DNA from: Microbacterium laevaniformans
GTDB taxonomy: Bacteria; Actinomycetota; Actinomycetes; Actinomycetales; Microbacteriaceae
Assembly: GCF_016907555.1 (NCBI RefSeq)
Contig: NZ_JAFBCE010000001.1
Span: forward strand, 124,001-188,000
Reading direction: 5' to 3'
Length of the DNA stretch: 64,000 bases
Numbering within the stretch: the stretch's first letter is position 1; each line of letters begins with the position of its first letter. Position numbers and translations under genes: made by a program. A model generated the notes under the pieces. It was given only the letters and a program-made list of their open reading frames with translations. It was not told the DNA's origin and searched no databases. This document shows, piece after piece, positions 52,801 through 61,964 of this stretch.

Positions 52801-54261
52801 GTGGATCAGACCGGATGGGCGCTCGCCTGGGTGATCCTGGTCTTCGTCACCGACGTCACCGTGCGCATCCTGGCGATCATCATCGTGCCTCGCAACCGCC
52901 GCCCGACGGCCGCGATGGCCTGGCTGCTGGCGATCTACTTCATCCCGATCATCGGTGTGCTGCTGTTCCTGCTGATCGGCAATCCTCGGCTGCCTCGCAA
53001 GCGCCGCAAGAAGCAGCAGCAGATCAACGACTACATCCGCACGACGAGTCACGGGCTCGACCTCGGAACCCTCCGCCCCGACCCGCCCCTGTGGTTTGCG
53101 CAGCTCGTGCGTCTCAACCGCAACCTCGGGGCGATGCCGCTGTCGGGCGAGAACGCCGCGACCATCATCTCCGGCTATCAACACAGCATCGACGAGATGG
53201 CGGCGGCGATCCGTCAGGCGACCACGTACGTGCACGCCGAGTTCTACATCCTGCAGTGCGACGACACCACGGCCGGATTCTTCGATGCCCTCGAGGATGC
53301 CGTGAAGCGCGGCGTCGTCGTGCGGGTGCTGCTGGATCACTGGGCCAACCGCGGCAAGCCGTTCTACGCGCAGACGTGCCGGCGACTCGATGCGATGGGA
53401 GCGACGTGGCAGCTGATGCTGCCGGTGCAGCCGCTGCGCGGGAAGTACCAGCGTCCCGATCTGCGCAACCACCGCAAGCTCCTCGTCGTCGACGGCCACA
53501 TCGCGTTCATGGGTTCGCAGAACGTGACCGACTCCACGTACAACCTGCGCAAGAACATCAAGCGGGGACTTCATTGGGTGGACATGATGGCGCGTCTGGA
53601 GGGGCCGGTCGTGGCGTCGGTCAACGCCGTCTTCCTCAGCGACTGGTACAGCGAGACCGACGAGATCCTCGAGGGCATCGAACTGTTCCAGGTGCACACC
53701 GGCAGCGGTGACCTCGACTGCCAGGTCATCCCCTCCGGTCCCGGGTTCGAGTTCCAGAACAACCTGAAGCTGTTCATGACGCTGCTGTTCTCCGCGCGCG
53801 AGAAGATCATCATCGTCTCGCCGTACTTCGTCCCCGACGAGGGGCTGCTGCTCGCCATCCAGACCGCCTGCCAACGCGGCGTGAACGTCGAACTGTTCGT
53901 GTCCGAAGAGGGCGATCAGGCGATGGTCTACCACGCGCAGCGCAGCTACTACGAAGCGCTGCTGCGCGGCGGCGTCAAGATCTGGATGTACGAGAAGCCG
54001 TTCATCCTGCACTCCAAGTCGATGTCCGTCGACGACGAGGTCGCCGTCATCGGCTCGAGCAACATGGACATGCGCAGCTTCGGTCTGAACCTCGAGATCT
54101 CCCTCCTCGTGCGGGGCGAAGACTTCGTCTCGCAACTGCGCGCCGTCGAAGACGAGTATCGGGCGCTGAGCCGCGAGCTCACACTCGAGGAGTGGGAGAA
54201 GCAGCCCCTGCGCTCGACCGTGCTCGACAATCTGGCCCGGCTCACCTCGGCGCTGCAGTGA
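52801..54261 (+). CDS. cls: Cardiolipin synthase
   Basis: Membrane enzyme of the phospholipase D superfamily (486 aa) that condenses phosphatidylglycerol to cardiolipin. Two N-terminal membrane helices (PLDNt region: WVILVFVTDVTVRILAIIIV and AMAWLLAIYFIPIIGVLLFL) precede two HKD motifs, HRKLLVVDGHIAFMGSQN and HSKSMSVDDEVAVIGSSN. GTG 52801 has GGGGAGAG upstream, and a TACGCT -10 box lies at about 52767. Confidence 0.94.
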   Translation: MDQTGWALAWVILVFVTDVTVRILAIIIVPRNRRPTAAMAWLLAIYFIPIIGVLLFLLIGNPRLPRKRRKKQQQINDYIRTTSHGLDLGTLRPDPPLWFAQLVRLNRNLGAMPLSGENAATIISGYQHSIDEMAAAIRQATTYVHAEFYILQCDDTTAGFFDALEDAVKRGVVVRVLLDHWANRGKPFYAQTCRRLDAMGATWQLMLPVQPLRGKYQRPDLRNHRKLLVVDGHIAFMGSQNVTDSTYNLRKNIKRGLHWVDMMARLEGPVVASVNAVFLSDWYSETDEILEGIELFQVHTGSGDLDCQVIPSGPGFEFQNNLKLFMTLLFSAREKIIIVSPYFVPDEGLLLAIQTACQRGVNVELFVSEEGDQAMVYHAQRSYYEALLRGGVKIWMYEKPFILHSKSMSVDDEVAVIGSSNMDMRSFGLNLEISLLVRGEDFVSQLRAVEDEYRALSRELTLEEWEKQPLRSTVLDNLARLTSALQ

Positions 54262-54393
54262 GGCTCGGCGACCCGCACCGATGTGAGGTGAGACGGATGC
54301 CTCGCACGCGACACTGTTCGAGTAGGTGCACCCTCCCGCGTCGTCCGCCGCACGTTCCGTGCATCGTCGACCCGAACACGCAAGGATGATCCC

Positions 54394-55128
54394 ATTACCG
54401 CCGCATCTCGCTCTCTGTCGCTTCTCGCCCTGATCGGCGCCGGCGCGCTGCTCCTCGCCGGCTGCGCATCCGGCGCGACCCCGGGCTCGGACGCCTCCGG
54501 CACCCCCGGCGCCGTGACGCCCGCGGGCGAGCTCGAAGTCGAGGCCGGCTGGCTCGACGGCGGCCGTCAGATCGCGCTCGTCACGTGGGGCTCGTCCGGA
54601 TGCGTGCCGACGGCGACGGATGCCACGGTGCAGGCCGACGGCGCGCTCGCGGTCACGCTCGACGACGGGCCGGCCGACACGGCGTGCACCGCCGACTACG
54701 CGCCCCGCGTGACCCTCGTGCCGGTGCCCGAGGGCGTCGTCCCGACCAAGGACCTCGACCTCGTCGTCACGGACGCGCACGGGACGCGCGGTGACACCGA
54801 CCTCGACGGGGTCGCCGGGCTCGTCGCGGGCGGTGCGACCGACTACGCCCCGTCGGCCGGGTGGGTCGACGACGACTTGATCGCGGTGCTCACGTGGGGG
54901 TCGTCCTCGTGCGCCCCGGTGGTGTCCGAGGTCTCGGCATCCGACCCCAAGAACGTCACGGTGACCTTCGCCGACCAGGACGACAAGCCCTGCACGATGG
55001 ACATGGCGCCCCGCGCGACCCTCGTCTCGGTCGCCGGCCTCGGCGCCGACGACGACGGCACCACGATCACCCTGTCGGGCGCCGACGCCCAGTTCGCGAC
55101 GCCCGTCACGGTGCCCGTGATCGGCTGA
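54394..55128 (+). CDS. Lipoprotein, apparently starting at ATT
   Basis: 244-residue lipoprotein if started at ATT 54394. The frame has a clear signal (TAASRSLSLLALIGAGALLL, lipobox LAGC) but no ATG, GTG or TTG upstream of it within the open frame. An AAGGA ribosome site lies 7 nt before the ATT. The ATG at 54386 is in another frame. The mature part holds two repeats of about 95 residues, each with VTWGSSxC, D(T/K)xC and APR(V/A)TLV, giving conserved Cys pairs. Function is unknown. If ATT is not used, the gene has lost its start or the sequence has an error. Confidence 0.7.
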   Translation: MTAASRSLSLLALIGAGALLLAGCASGATPGSDASGTPGAVTPAGELEVEAGWLDGGRQIALVTWGSSGCVPTATDATVQADGALAVTLDDGPADTACTADYAPRVTLVPVPEGVVPTKDLDLVVTDAHGTRGDTDLDGVAGLVAGGATDYAPSAGWVDDDLIAVLTWGSSSCAPVVSEVSASDPKNVTVTFADQDDKPCTMDMAPRATLVSVAGLGADDDGTTITLSGADAQFATPVTVPVIG

Positions 55129-55141
55129 CGCGGGCGGCTGC

Positions 55142-55190
55142 CGGTTCGCCGGCGGGGCCCGGTTCGCCGGCGGGGCCCGGTTCGCCGGCG
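55142..55190. repeat. 18-bp tandem repeat, almost three copies
   Basis: CGGTTCGCCGGCGGGGCC repeated in tandem just after the lipoprotein gene. It has internal GCCGGC symmetry and lies directly against the first 49-bp repeat. Confidence 0.75.
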
Positions 55191-55191
55191 C

Positions 55192-55240
55192 CGAATCGTG
55201 GATGCCGCGGCGCAACACCCGCACATCGACGCCGCCGAAC
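55192..55240. repeat. 49-bp direct repeat, left copy
   Basis: Starts CGAATCGTGGATGCCGCGGC. It matches 56307-56355 at 45 of 49 positions in the same orientation; the DUF559 gene lies between the two copies. Confidence 0.8.
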
Positions 55241-55340
55241 GGGCGTGATCGCCTCCTCCACAGGGCGGCTTCTGCGGGGGCGCGGCGCTCGTCCTGTGGA
55301 CAACGGCGTCGAGCGCGCCGGAGCCGGGCACGGTGGCTGG

Positions 55341-56282
55341 ATGCATCGCCAACCTCTGCCGAGGTCGCTCGGCCCGGCCTTCGCCGTCGCAGACGCGCGC
55401 GCCGCCGGTGTCACGGCGTCGCGATTGCGCGCTCATGACCTCGGCCACCCGTTCCACGGTGTCCGTGTCGCGCCGCTCGGCCGCAGGATAGAGGTCAGTC
55501 CCGAAGCGGCGGTGCTCGAACTCGTCGAGCAGTACGCCTGCCGAATGACCGAACACGAGTTCTTCAGCCATGCGGCGGCGTCTGTGCTCTGGGGGCTGCC
55601 GCTGCCCATCGCGTCGGTGCGCACGAGCGGTCTCGACGTCTCGGTGTTCGCGCCGCGGCGCGCCCCGGCATCCGTCGGAGTGTCCGGACACACGGTGAGG
55701 AGGGGTCTCGCCCACGTCGTGACCCATCCCGCGCGCCGGGTGCGGGTGGCGAGCCCTGCGTCGACCGTGGCGATGCTCGCGGCGCGCATGCCGCATCTCT
55801 ACGACCTCGTCGCGGTGGCGGATGCCGCCGTGCGCGAGCCGCTGCACCCCCGCGACCCGCCCGCTCTCACCTCGGTCGGGCACCTGACGAGCGCGCTCCA
55901 CGCCGGCCGTCGCGTCGGTCGCGATCTGCTGCGCATCGCCATCCCCCGGGTGAGCACGCGGTCGCGTTCACGGGCCGAGACGTGGCTGCGTCTGACCGTC
56001 GTCGATGCCGGGCTCCCCGAGCCGCAGGTCAACTACGACGTCGTCGAGGAGGGCCGGTGGCTGGCTCAGGTCGATCTCGCCTACGCCGAGCTGAAGATCG
56101 CGATCGAGTACGAGGGTGAGCACCACCTCACCGATCCCGCCCAGTGGGCGGAGGACATCGCCCGCATGGATCGCCTGGTCGAAGCGGGGTGGCGCGTCAT
56201 CCGGGTCACGAAGTCGGAGGTGTTCCGTGACCCCGCGAGGCTCATCGAGCGGATCCGGCGCGCCGTCGGCGCGCGCGGGTGA
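55341..56282 (+). CDS. DUF559-type endonuclease-like protein
   Basis: 313-residue protein with a C-terminal DUF559 domain, related to Vsr/PD-(D/E)xK nucleases: AETWLRLTVVDAGLPEPQVN, a conserved Asp in QVDLAYAELKIAIEYEGEHH (also holding the E-x-E), then EDIARMDRLVEAGWRVIRVT. The N-terminal ~200 residues resemble the AbiEi-like regulators with which this domain is often fused in actinobacteria (DARAAGVTASRLRAHDLGHP winged-helix look). ATG 55341 is chosen. Activity and target are unknown. It is flanked by 49-bp direct repeats, which suggests movement as a cassette or by repeat recombination. Confidence 0.8.
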   Translation: MHRQPLPRSLGPAFAVADARAAGVTASRLRAHDLGHPFHGVRVAPLGRRIEVSPEAAVLELVEQYACRMTEHEFFSHAAASVLWGLPLPIASVRTSGLDVSVFAPRRAPASVGVSGHTVRRGLAHVVTHPARRVRVASPASTVAMLAARMPHLYDLVAVADAAVREPLHPRDPPALTSVGHLTSALHAGRRVGRDLLRIAIPRVSTRSRSRAETWLRLTVVDAGLPEPQVNYDVVEEGRWLAQVDLAYAELKIAIEYEGEHHLTDPAQWAEDIARMDRLVEAGWRVIRVTKSEVFRDPARLIERIRRAVGARG

Positions 56283-56306
56283 CCGGTGGCGCGGCTTCAG
56301 TGGCGT

Positions 56307-56355
56307 CGAATCGTGGATGCCACGGCGCATCACCCGCACATCGGCGCCGCTGAAC
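56307..56355. repeat. 49-bp direct repeat, right copy
   Basis: Starts CGAATCGTGGATGCCACGGC; 4 mismatches to the copy at 55192-55240. It lies just before the end of the HTH gene on the opposite strand. Confidence 0.8.
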
Positions 56356-56369
56356 CTACACGAGCGCCG

Positions 56370-56600
56370 TCAGTCGGCGCGCACGAGCAACTCGCCCACC
56401 TGGCAGTCGAGCGCGCGGCAGATCGCCGACAGGGTCGAGTAGCGGATCGCGCGGGCTCGGTCGTTCTTCAGGATCGAGAGGTTCACGACCGACACCCCGA
56501 CAAGCTCGCTGAGCCGCGCGAGCGTCATGCCGCGCTCGGCGAGCAGCTCGTCGAGTCGACAATGGATGCCACTGAGCTCGTCGTCCTCGGCAGGGCTCAC
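56370..56600 (-). CDS. YozG-like XRE-family HTH regulator
   Basis: 76-residue helix-turn-helix protein (Cro/CI type, YozG-like): HCRLDELLAERGMTLARLSE, then LVGVSVVNLSILKNDRARAI and TLSAICRALDCQVGELLV. GTG 56600 overlaps the DUF2975 stop (GTGA). Such proteins regularly pair with DUF2975 membrane proteins and probably repress their own operon. Confidence 0.87.
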   Translation of the reverse strand: MSPAEDDELSGIHCRLDELLAERGMTLARLSELVGVSVVNLSILKNDRARAIRYSTLSAICRALDCQVGELLVRAD

Positions 56601-57352
56601 ACGAGCCCCTCGGTGTCGCGCCGGAGCGCAGCGGTCTGGGTTTCGAGGGCCGCGCCGTAGCGGAAGACGGTCGCGAGCGCCGCGAGGGCGAGGGCGACCG
56701 CCGCCGGCCAGAGGGGCAGGGTGAGCGAGAGGTAGTCCAACGAGGTGAGCGCCCCACCGGAGTGCGCGGCGGGCAGAACCTCTCGGGCGAGCAGATTCCT
56801 CCCGATCTGCTGGGCGACGTCGGCGGTCGTGCCGAACACGAGGAAGCCGATGGCGCCCCAGGTGAGGGCGCTCGCGGTCCGACGCGCGAACGTGCGACCG
56901 GTCAGAGTCTGGCGCGTGATCACCTGCACGATCGCCGCCGGCAGCGCCCACAGCGCGAGGCTCAGCAGGGCCCCGGTGGCGATCGCCGCGCGGGTTCCCG
57001 CGGTGACGCCGACGGCGGTGATGTCGACGGCTCGTGCGGTGGCGGATTCGAGAGTCGGCACGTCTCCGGTGACAGCGATGCTGCCGTCGGGTCGTCCGGG
57101 CCAGTCGAGGGCCGCGGGCACGTCGGCCAGCGAGACGAACGGCTGGAACCCCTGGATGACGACGGCGATGACGCCGAGCACGACGGCGGCGAGCCATACG
57201 CGCGACAGCGTGTCCGCGGCATCCAACGCGATCGTCGTGCTGCCGCGACGGCGCCCGATCCACACGACGATCAGCACGATCACGGCGGCGACGGCCACGA
57301 ACAGCGCCAACCACAGCACCGACGCCCACAGGTTCTGGCCTCCCACGCTCAT
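56597..57352 (-). CDS. DUF2975 membrane protein
   Basis: 251-residue membrane protein with four hydrophobic helices, including SVLWLALFVAVAAVIVLIVV, VWLAAVVLGVIAVVIQGF, and LWPAAVALALAALATVF at the end, the DUF2975 layout. ATG 57352 has GGAGG 5-8 nt upstream; the frame extends further without support. First gene of the pair with the YozG-like regulator. Role unknown. Confidence 0.85.
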   Translation of the reverse strand: MSVGGQNLWASVLWLALFVAVAAVIVLIVVWIGRRRGSTTIALDAADTLSRVWLAAVVLGVIAVVIQGFQPFVSLADVPAALDWPGRPDGSIAVTGDVPTLESATARAVDITAVGVTAGTRAAIATGALLSLALWALPAAIVQVITRQTLTGRTFARRTASALTWGAIGFLVFGTTADVAQQIGRNLLAREVLPAAHSGGALTSLDYLSLTLPLWPAAVALALAALATVFRYGAALETQTAALRRDTEGLV

Positions 57353-57360
57353 GGCATCCT

Positions 57361-57397
57361 CCATATCGATAGTCGATGTTATCGAGAAACGATATGG
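57361..57397 (-). promoter_or_regulatory. Palindromic operator upstream of the DUF2975/YozG-like pair
   Basis: Inverted repeat CCATATCG (57361-57368) and CGATATGG (57390-57397), with more CGAT units between (ATCGATAGTCGATGTTATCG). Its AT-rich sequence stands out from the surroundings and overlaps the expected promoter, so it is a likely site for the HTH protein. Confidence 0.6.
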
Positions 57398-57609
57398 CCC
57401 GAAGGGTGCCCCGGTCAAGCACCGCGACGCGGCGGCTCGGAGGCGCCGATGTGCGGGACCGGGACGCACGCACCCGCAACACGGCGCCGGCGAGCGGGCG
57501 CAGAGCCCCCCGGGGCATCACGCCCCCAGCGAACACGGGCATGCGGGCATCCGCCTCTCGTTAGCCTCTACGTAGGTGCCAGAACACTGGGCACCCGGAG
57601 GAGCCTGAC

Positions 57610-60135
<2,526 letters not shown>

Positions 60136-60153
60136 CCGGGTTCGATCACTGTA

Positions 60154-60187
60154 CGAAGGGGCGGATGCTGCGGCATCCGCCCCTTCG
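60154..60187 (+). terminator. clpC terminator hairpin
   Basis: Perfect 15-bp arms (CGAAGGGGCGGATGC and complement) with a 4-nt loop, 19 bp after the clpC stop. Confidence 0.8.
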
Positions 60188-60209
60188 GCGTCCGCGCAGC
60201 GGCGCGGCG

Positions 60210-60294
60210 CGTTTCGACTCGGCGCGGCGCGCCTCGCTCAACGACCGGGTGGGGTCCTGTCCGGTCGTTGAGCGAGCGCAGCGTGTCGGAACGC
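60210..60294. repeat. Inverted pair of dispersed repeats between convergent genes
   Basis: Two copies of the dispersed repeat in opposite orientation: GTTTCGACTCGGCGCGGC...CTCAACGACCGGG (60211-60249) and CCGGTCGTTGAGCGAGCGCA...GGAACGC (60261-60294). They can fold into a long stem with an ~11-nt loop. It fills the gap between clpC and the convergent amidotransferase gene. Confidence 0.75.
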
Positions 60295-61038
60295 CTACCG
60301 CGTGGCGTGGAAGCGGCGGGCTTCGGCGACGAGCGCGGCGAACAGGCGCCGGTCGGCGGCATCCTCTTCGGGGTGCCATTGCACCGCGACGAACCACGGC
60401 CCTTCGATCGTCTCGATCGCCTGCGGGAGACCGTCGTCGCTGCGGGCGCTGACGACGAGACCGTCGCCGACCCGGTCGATGCCCTGATGATGGTAGCTGC
60501 GCACCGACAGGTCGCCGGCGCCGACGATGTCCGCCAGTCGTGTGCCGTCTTCGACCGTCGCGGTGTTCGTCGCGAACACGCCGCCGCCGAGTTGGTAGCG
60601 ACCGGTGCCCAGCGCGTCGGGCAGGTGCTGGTGCAGTGTGCCACCCGCGGCGACGTTCGCCAGCTGCAGACCCCGGCAGATGCCGAGAACGGGCATCCCG
60701 CGACGACGTGCGCCGGCCAGCAGCGCCAACTCCCACGCATCGCGATCGGTGCGGGGCTCGTCGGTCTCGGGGTGGGGCGCGGCGCCGTAGAGAGCGGGAT
60801 CGACGTCGAGGCCGCCGGTGAGGACCAGCCCGTCCAGACCGTCGAGCACCGCGTCGGCGGCAGCATCCGGGTCGGGCTGCGGTGGCAGCAGCACCCCCGC
60901 GCCGCCGACCGCCGTGATCGCGTCGAGGTACACCTGGGGCAGGAACGCCGCCCGCACATCCCAGACGCCCTGCTGGGCGCGCTCGAGGTAGGTCGTGAGG
61001 CCGACGACGGGCCGTCGGCCGGCGGTGGGCGCGCTCAT
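60295..61038 (-). CDS. Peptidase C26 / class I glutamine amidotransferase-like hydrolase
   Basis: 247-residue gamma-glutamyl-hydrolase-like enzyme (PuuD/C26 family). The catalytic Cys lies in LGICRGLQLANVAAGG and the His/Glu in VQWHPEEDAADRR. GLVLTGGLDVDPALYG is the oxyanion-side signature. ATG 61038 overlaps the transglutaminase stop by four bases. Family members split gamma-glutamyl amides; the context suggests it processes a product of the ATP-grasp protein and transglutaminase genes. Confidence 0.9.
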   Translation of the reverse strand: MSAPTAGRRPVVGLTTYLERAQQGVWDVRAAFLPQVYLDAITAVGGAGVLLPPQPDPDAAADAVLDGLDGLVLTGGLDVDPALYGAAPHPETDEPRTDRDAWELALLAGARRRGMPVLGICRGLQLANVAAGGTLHQHLPDALGTGRYQLGGGVFATNTATVEDGTRLADIVGAGDLSVRSYHHQGIDRVGDGLVVSARSDDGLPQAIETIEGPWFVAVQWHPEEDAADRRLFAALVAEARRFHATR

Positions 61039-61964
61039 ACGATTCCTGTCGCTGCGGGAGGGAGGGAGGAAGCGGGCGTCGCCTCGCCGAGCGGAGCCAC
61101 GTCGACCGAGACGCGCAACGTCGAGTTCTTCGCCTTGGTGAAGATGATGCCGCGTACCGGCGCGACATCCCCGTAGTCGCGTCCCCACGCCACCGTCACG
61201 TAACGGTCGTTCGCCCATTGATCGTTCGTCGGGTCGATCGCCAGCCACTGGTCGGTGCCGGGCAGCCACACGGCCAGCCAGGCGTGCGACGCATCGGCGC
61301 CGAACACCCGCTCCTTGCCGGGCGGCGGCTGGGTGGCCAGGTAGCCCGAGACGTAGCGCGCGGCGATCCCGTGCGAGCGCAGGCACGCGAGTGCGACGTG
61401 CGCGAAGTCCTGGCAGACCCCGGCCCGTGCGCGCATCGCATCGGCCACGGTGCTGGTGACGGTGGTCGCGGTCTTGTCGTAGTCGAAGTCGCGGTAGATC
61501 CGCTGCATCAGATCGGTCGCGGCCTCGCCGATGGGCCGACCGGGCGTGAGCGACACGGCACCGTACGCCGCGGCCTCCGGTTCGTGGCGCACCCGCGGCG
61601 ACTCCAGCGCGTACTCGACGGCCCGCCACGCCTCGGGCAGATGAGTGTTCAGCATCGGCCGAGCCTGCTCCCACGGGCGCGCGAGCGCCTCGGCATCGTA
61701 CGCGGGCGTCTCGACGGCGACCACGCTCGACGCGGTGATCGTCAGCGCCTCGTGCGGGTCGGTGAGGTGGAAGTAGGTGGCCGCGTTTCCGAACGCGTCG
61801 GTGTCGGGCGCGATGTCGCCCGGCGCCGGGTCGACCTGGACGCTCGCTTCGGTGACCTCCTGCCAGGGCAGGCCGCGGGGTACGAGATGGAACTGGCCGA
61901 CGCTGTCCTGCACGGGCTTGCCGTAGGTGTAGGCGGTGCGGTGCCAGACACGGTAACGCCTCAC
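61035..61964 (-). CDS. Transglutaminase-like family protein
   Basis: 309-residue cysteine-protease-fold protein. An N-terminal bacterial transglutaminase-like domain (RYRVWHRTAYTYGKPVQDSV) is followed by the catalytic core with Cys in RAGVCQDFAHVALACLRSHG, His in DASHAWLAVWLPG and Asp in WLAIDPTNDQ. GTG 61964 overlaps the preceding stop (GTGA). It regularly occurs beside circularly permuted ATP-grasp and alpha-E proteins; the peptide substrate of the cluster is not established. Confidence 0.9.
   Translation of the reverse strand: MRRYRVWHRTAYTYGKPVQDSVGQFHLVPRGLPWQEVTEASVQVDPAPGDIAPDTDAFGNAATYFHLTDPHEALTITASSVVAVETPAYDAEALARPWEQARPMLNTHLPEAWRAVEYALESPRVRHEPEAAAYGAVSLTPGRPIGEAATDLMQRIYRDFDYDKTATTVTSTVADAMRARAGVCQDFAHVALACLRSHGIAARYVSGYLATQPPPGKERVFGADASHAWLAVWLPGTDQWLAIDPTNDQWANDRYVTVAWGRDYGDVAPVRGIIFTKAKNSTLRVSVDVAPLGEATPASSLPPAATGIV

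Noticed and set aside
54386..54420. ATG 54386 as lipoprotein start
   Set aside because: It is in a different frame and runs into a stop soon after; it does not encode the signal peptide.
55142..55240. CRISPR-like array
   Set aside because: The 18-bp units are tandem without spacers, and the 49-bp repeats occur only twice over 1.1 kb; no cas genes.
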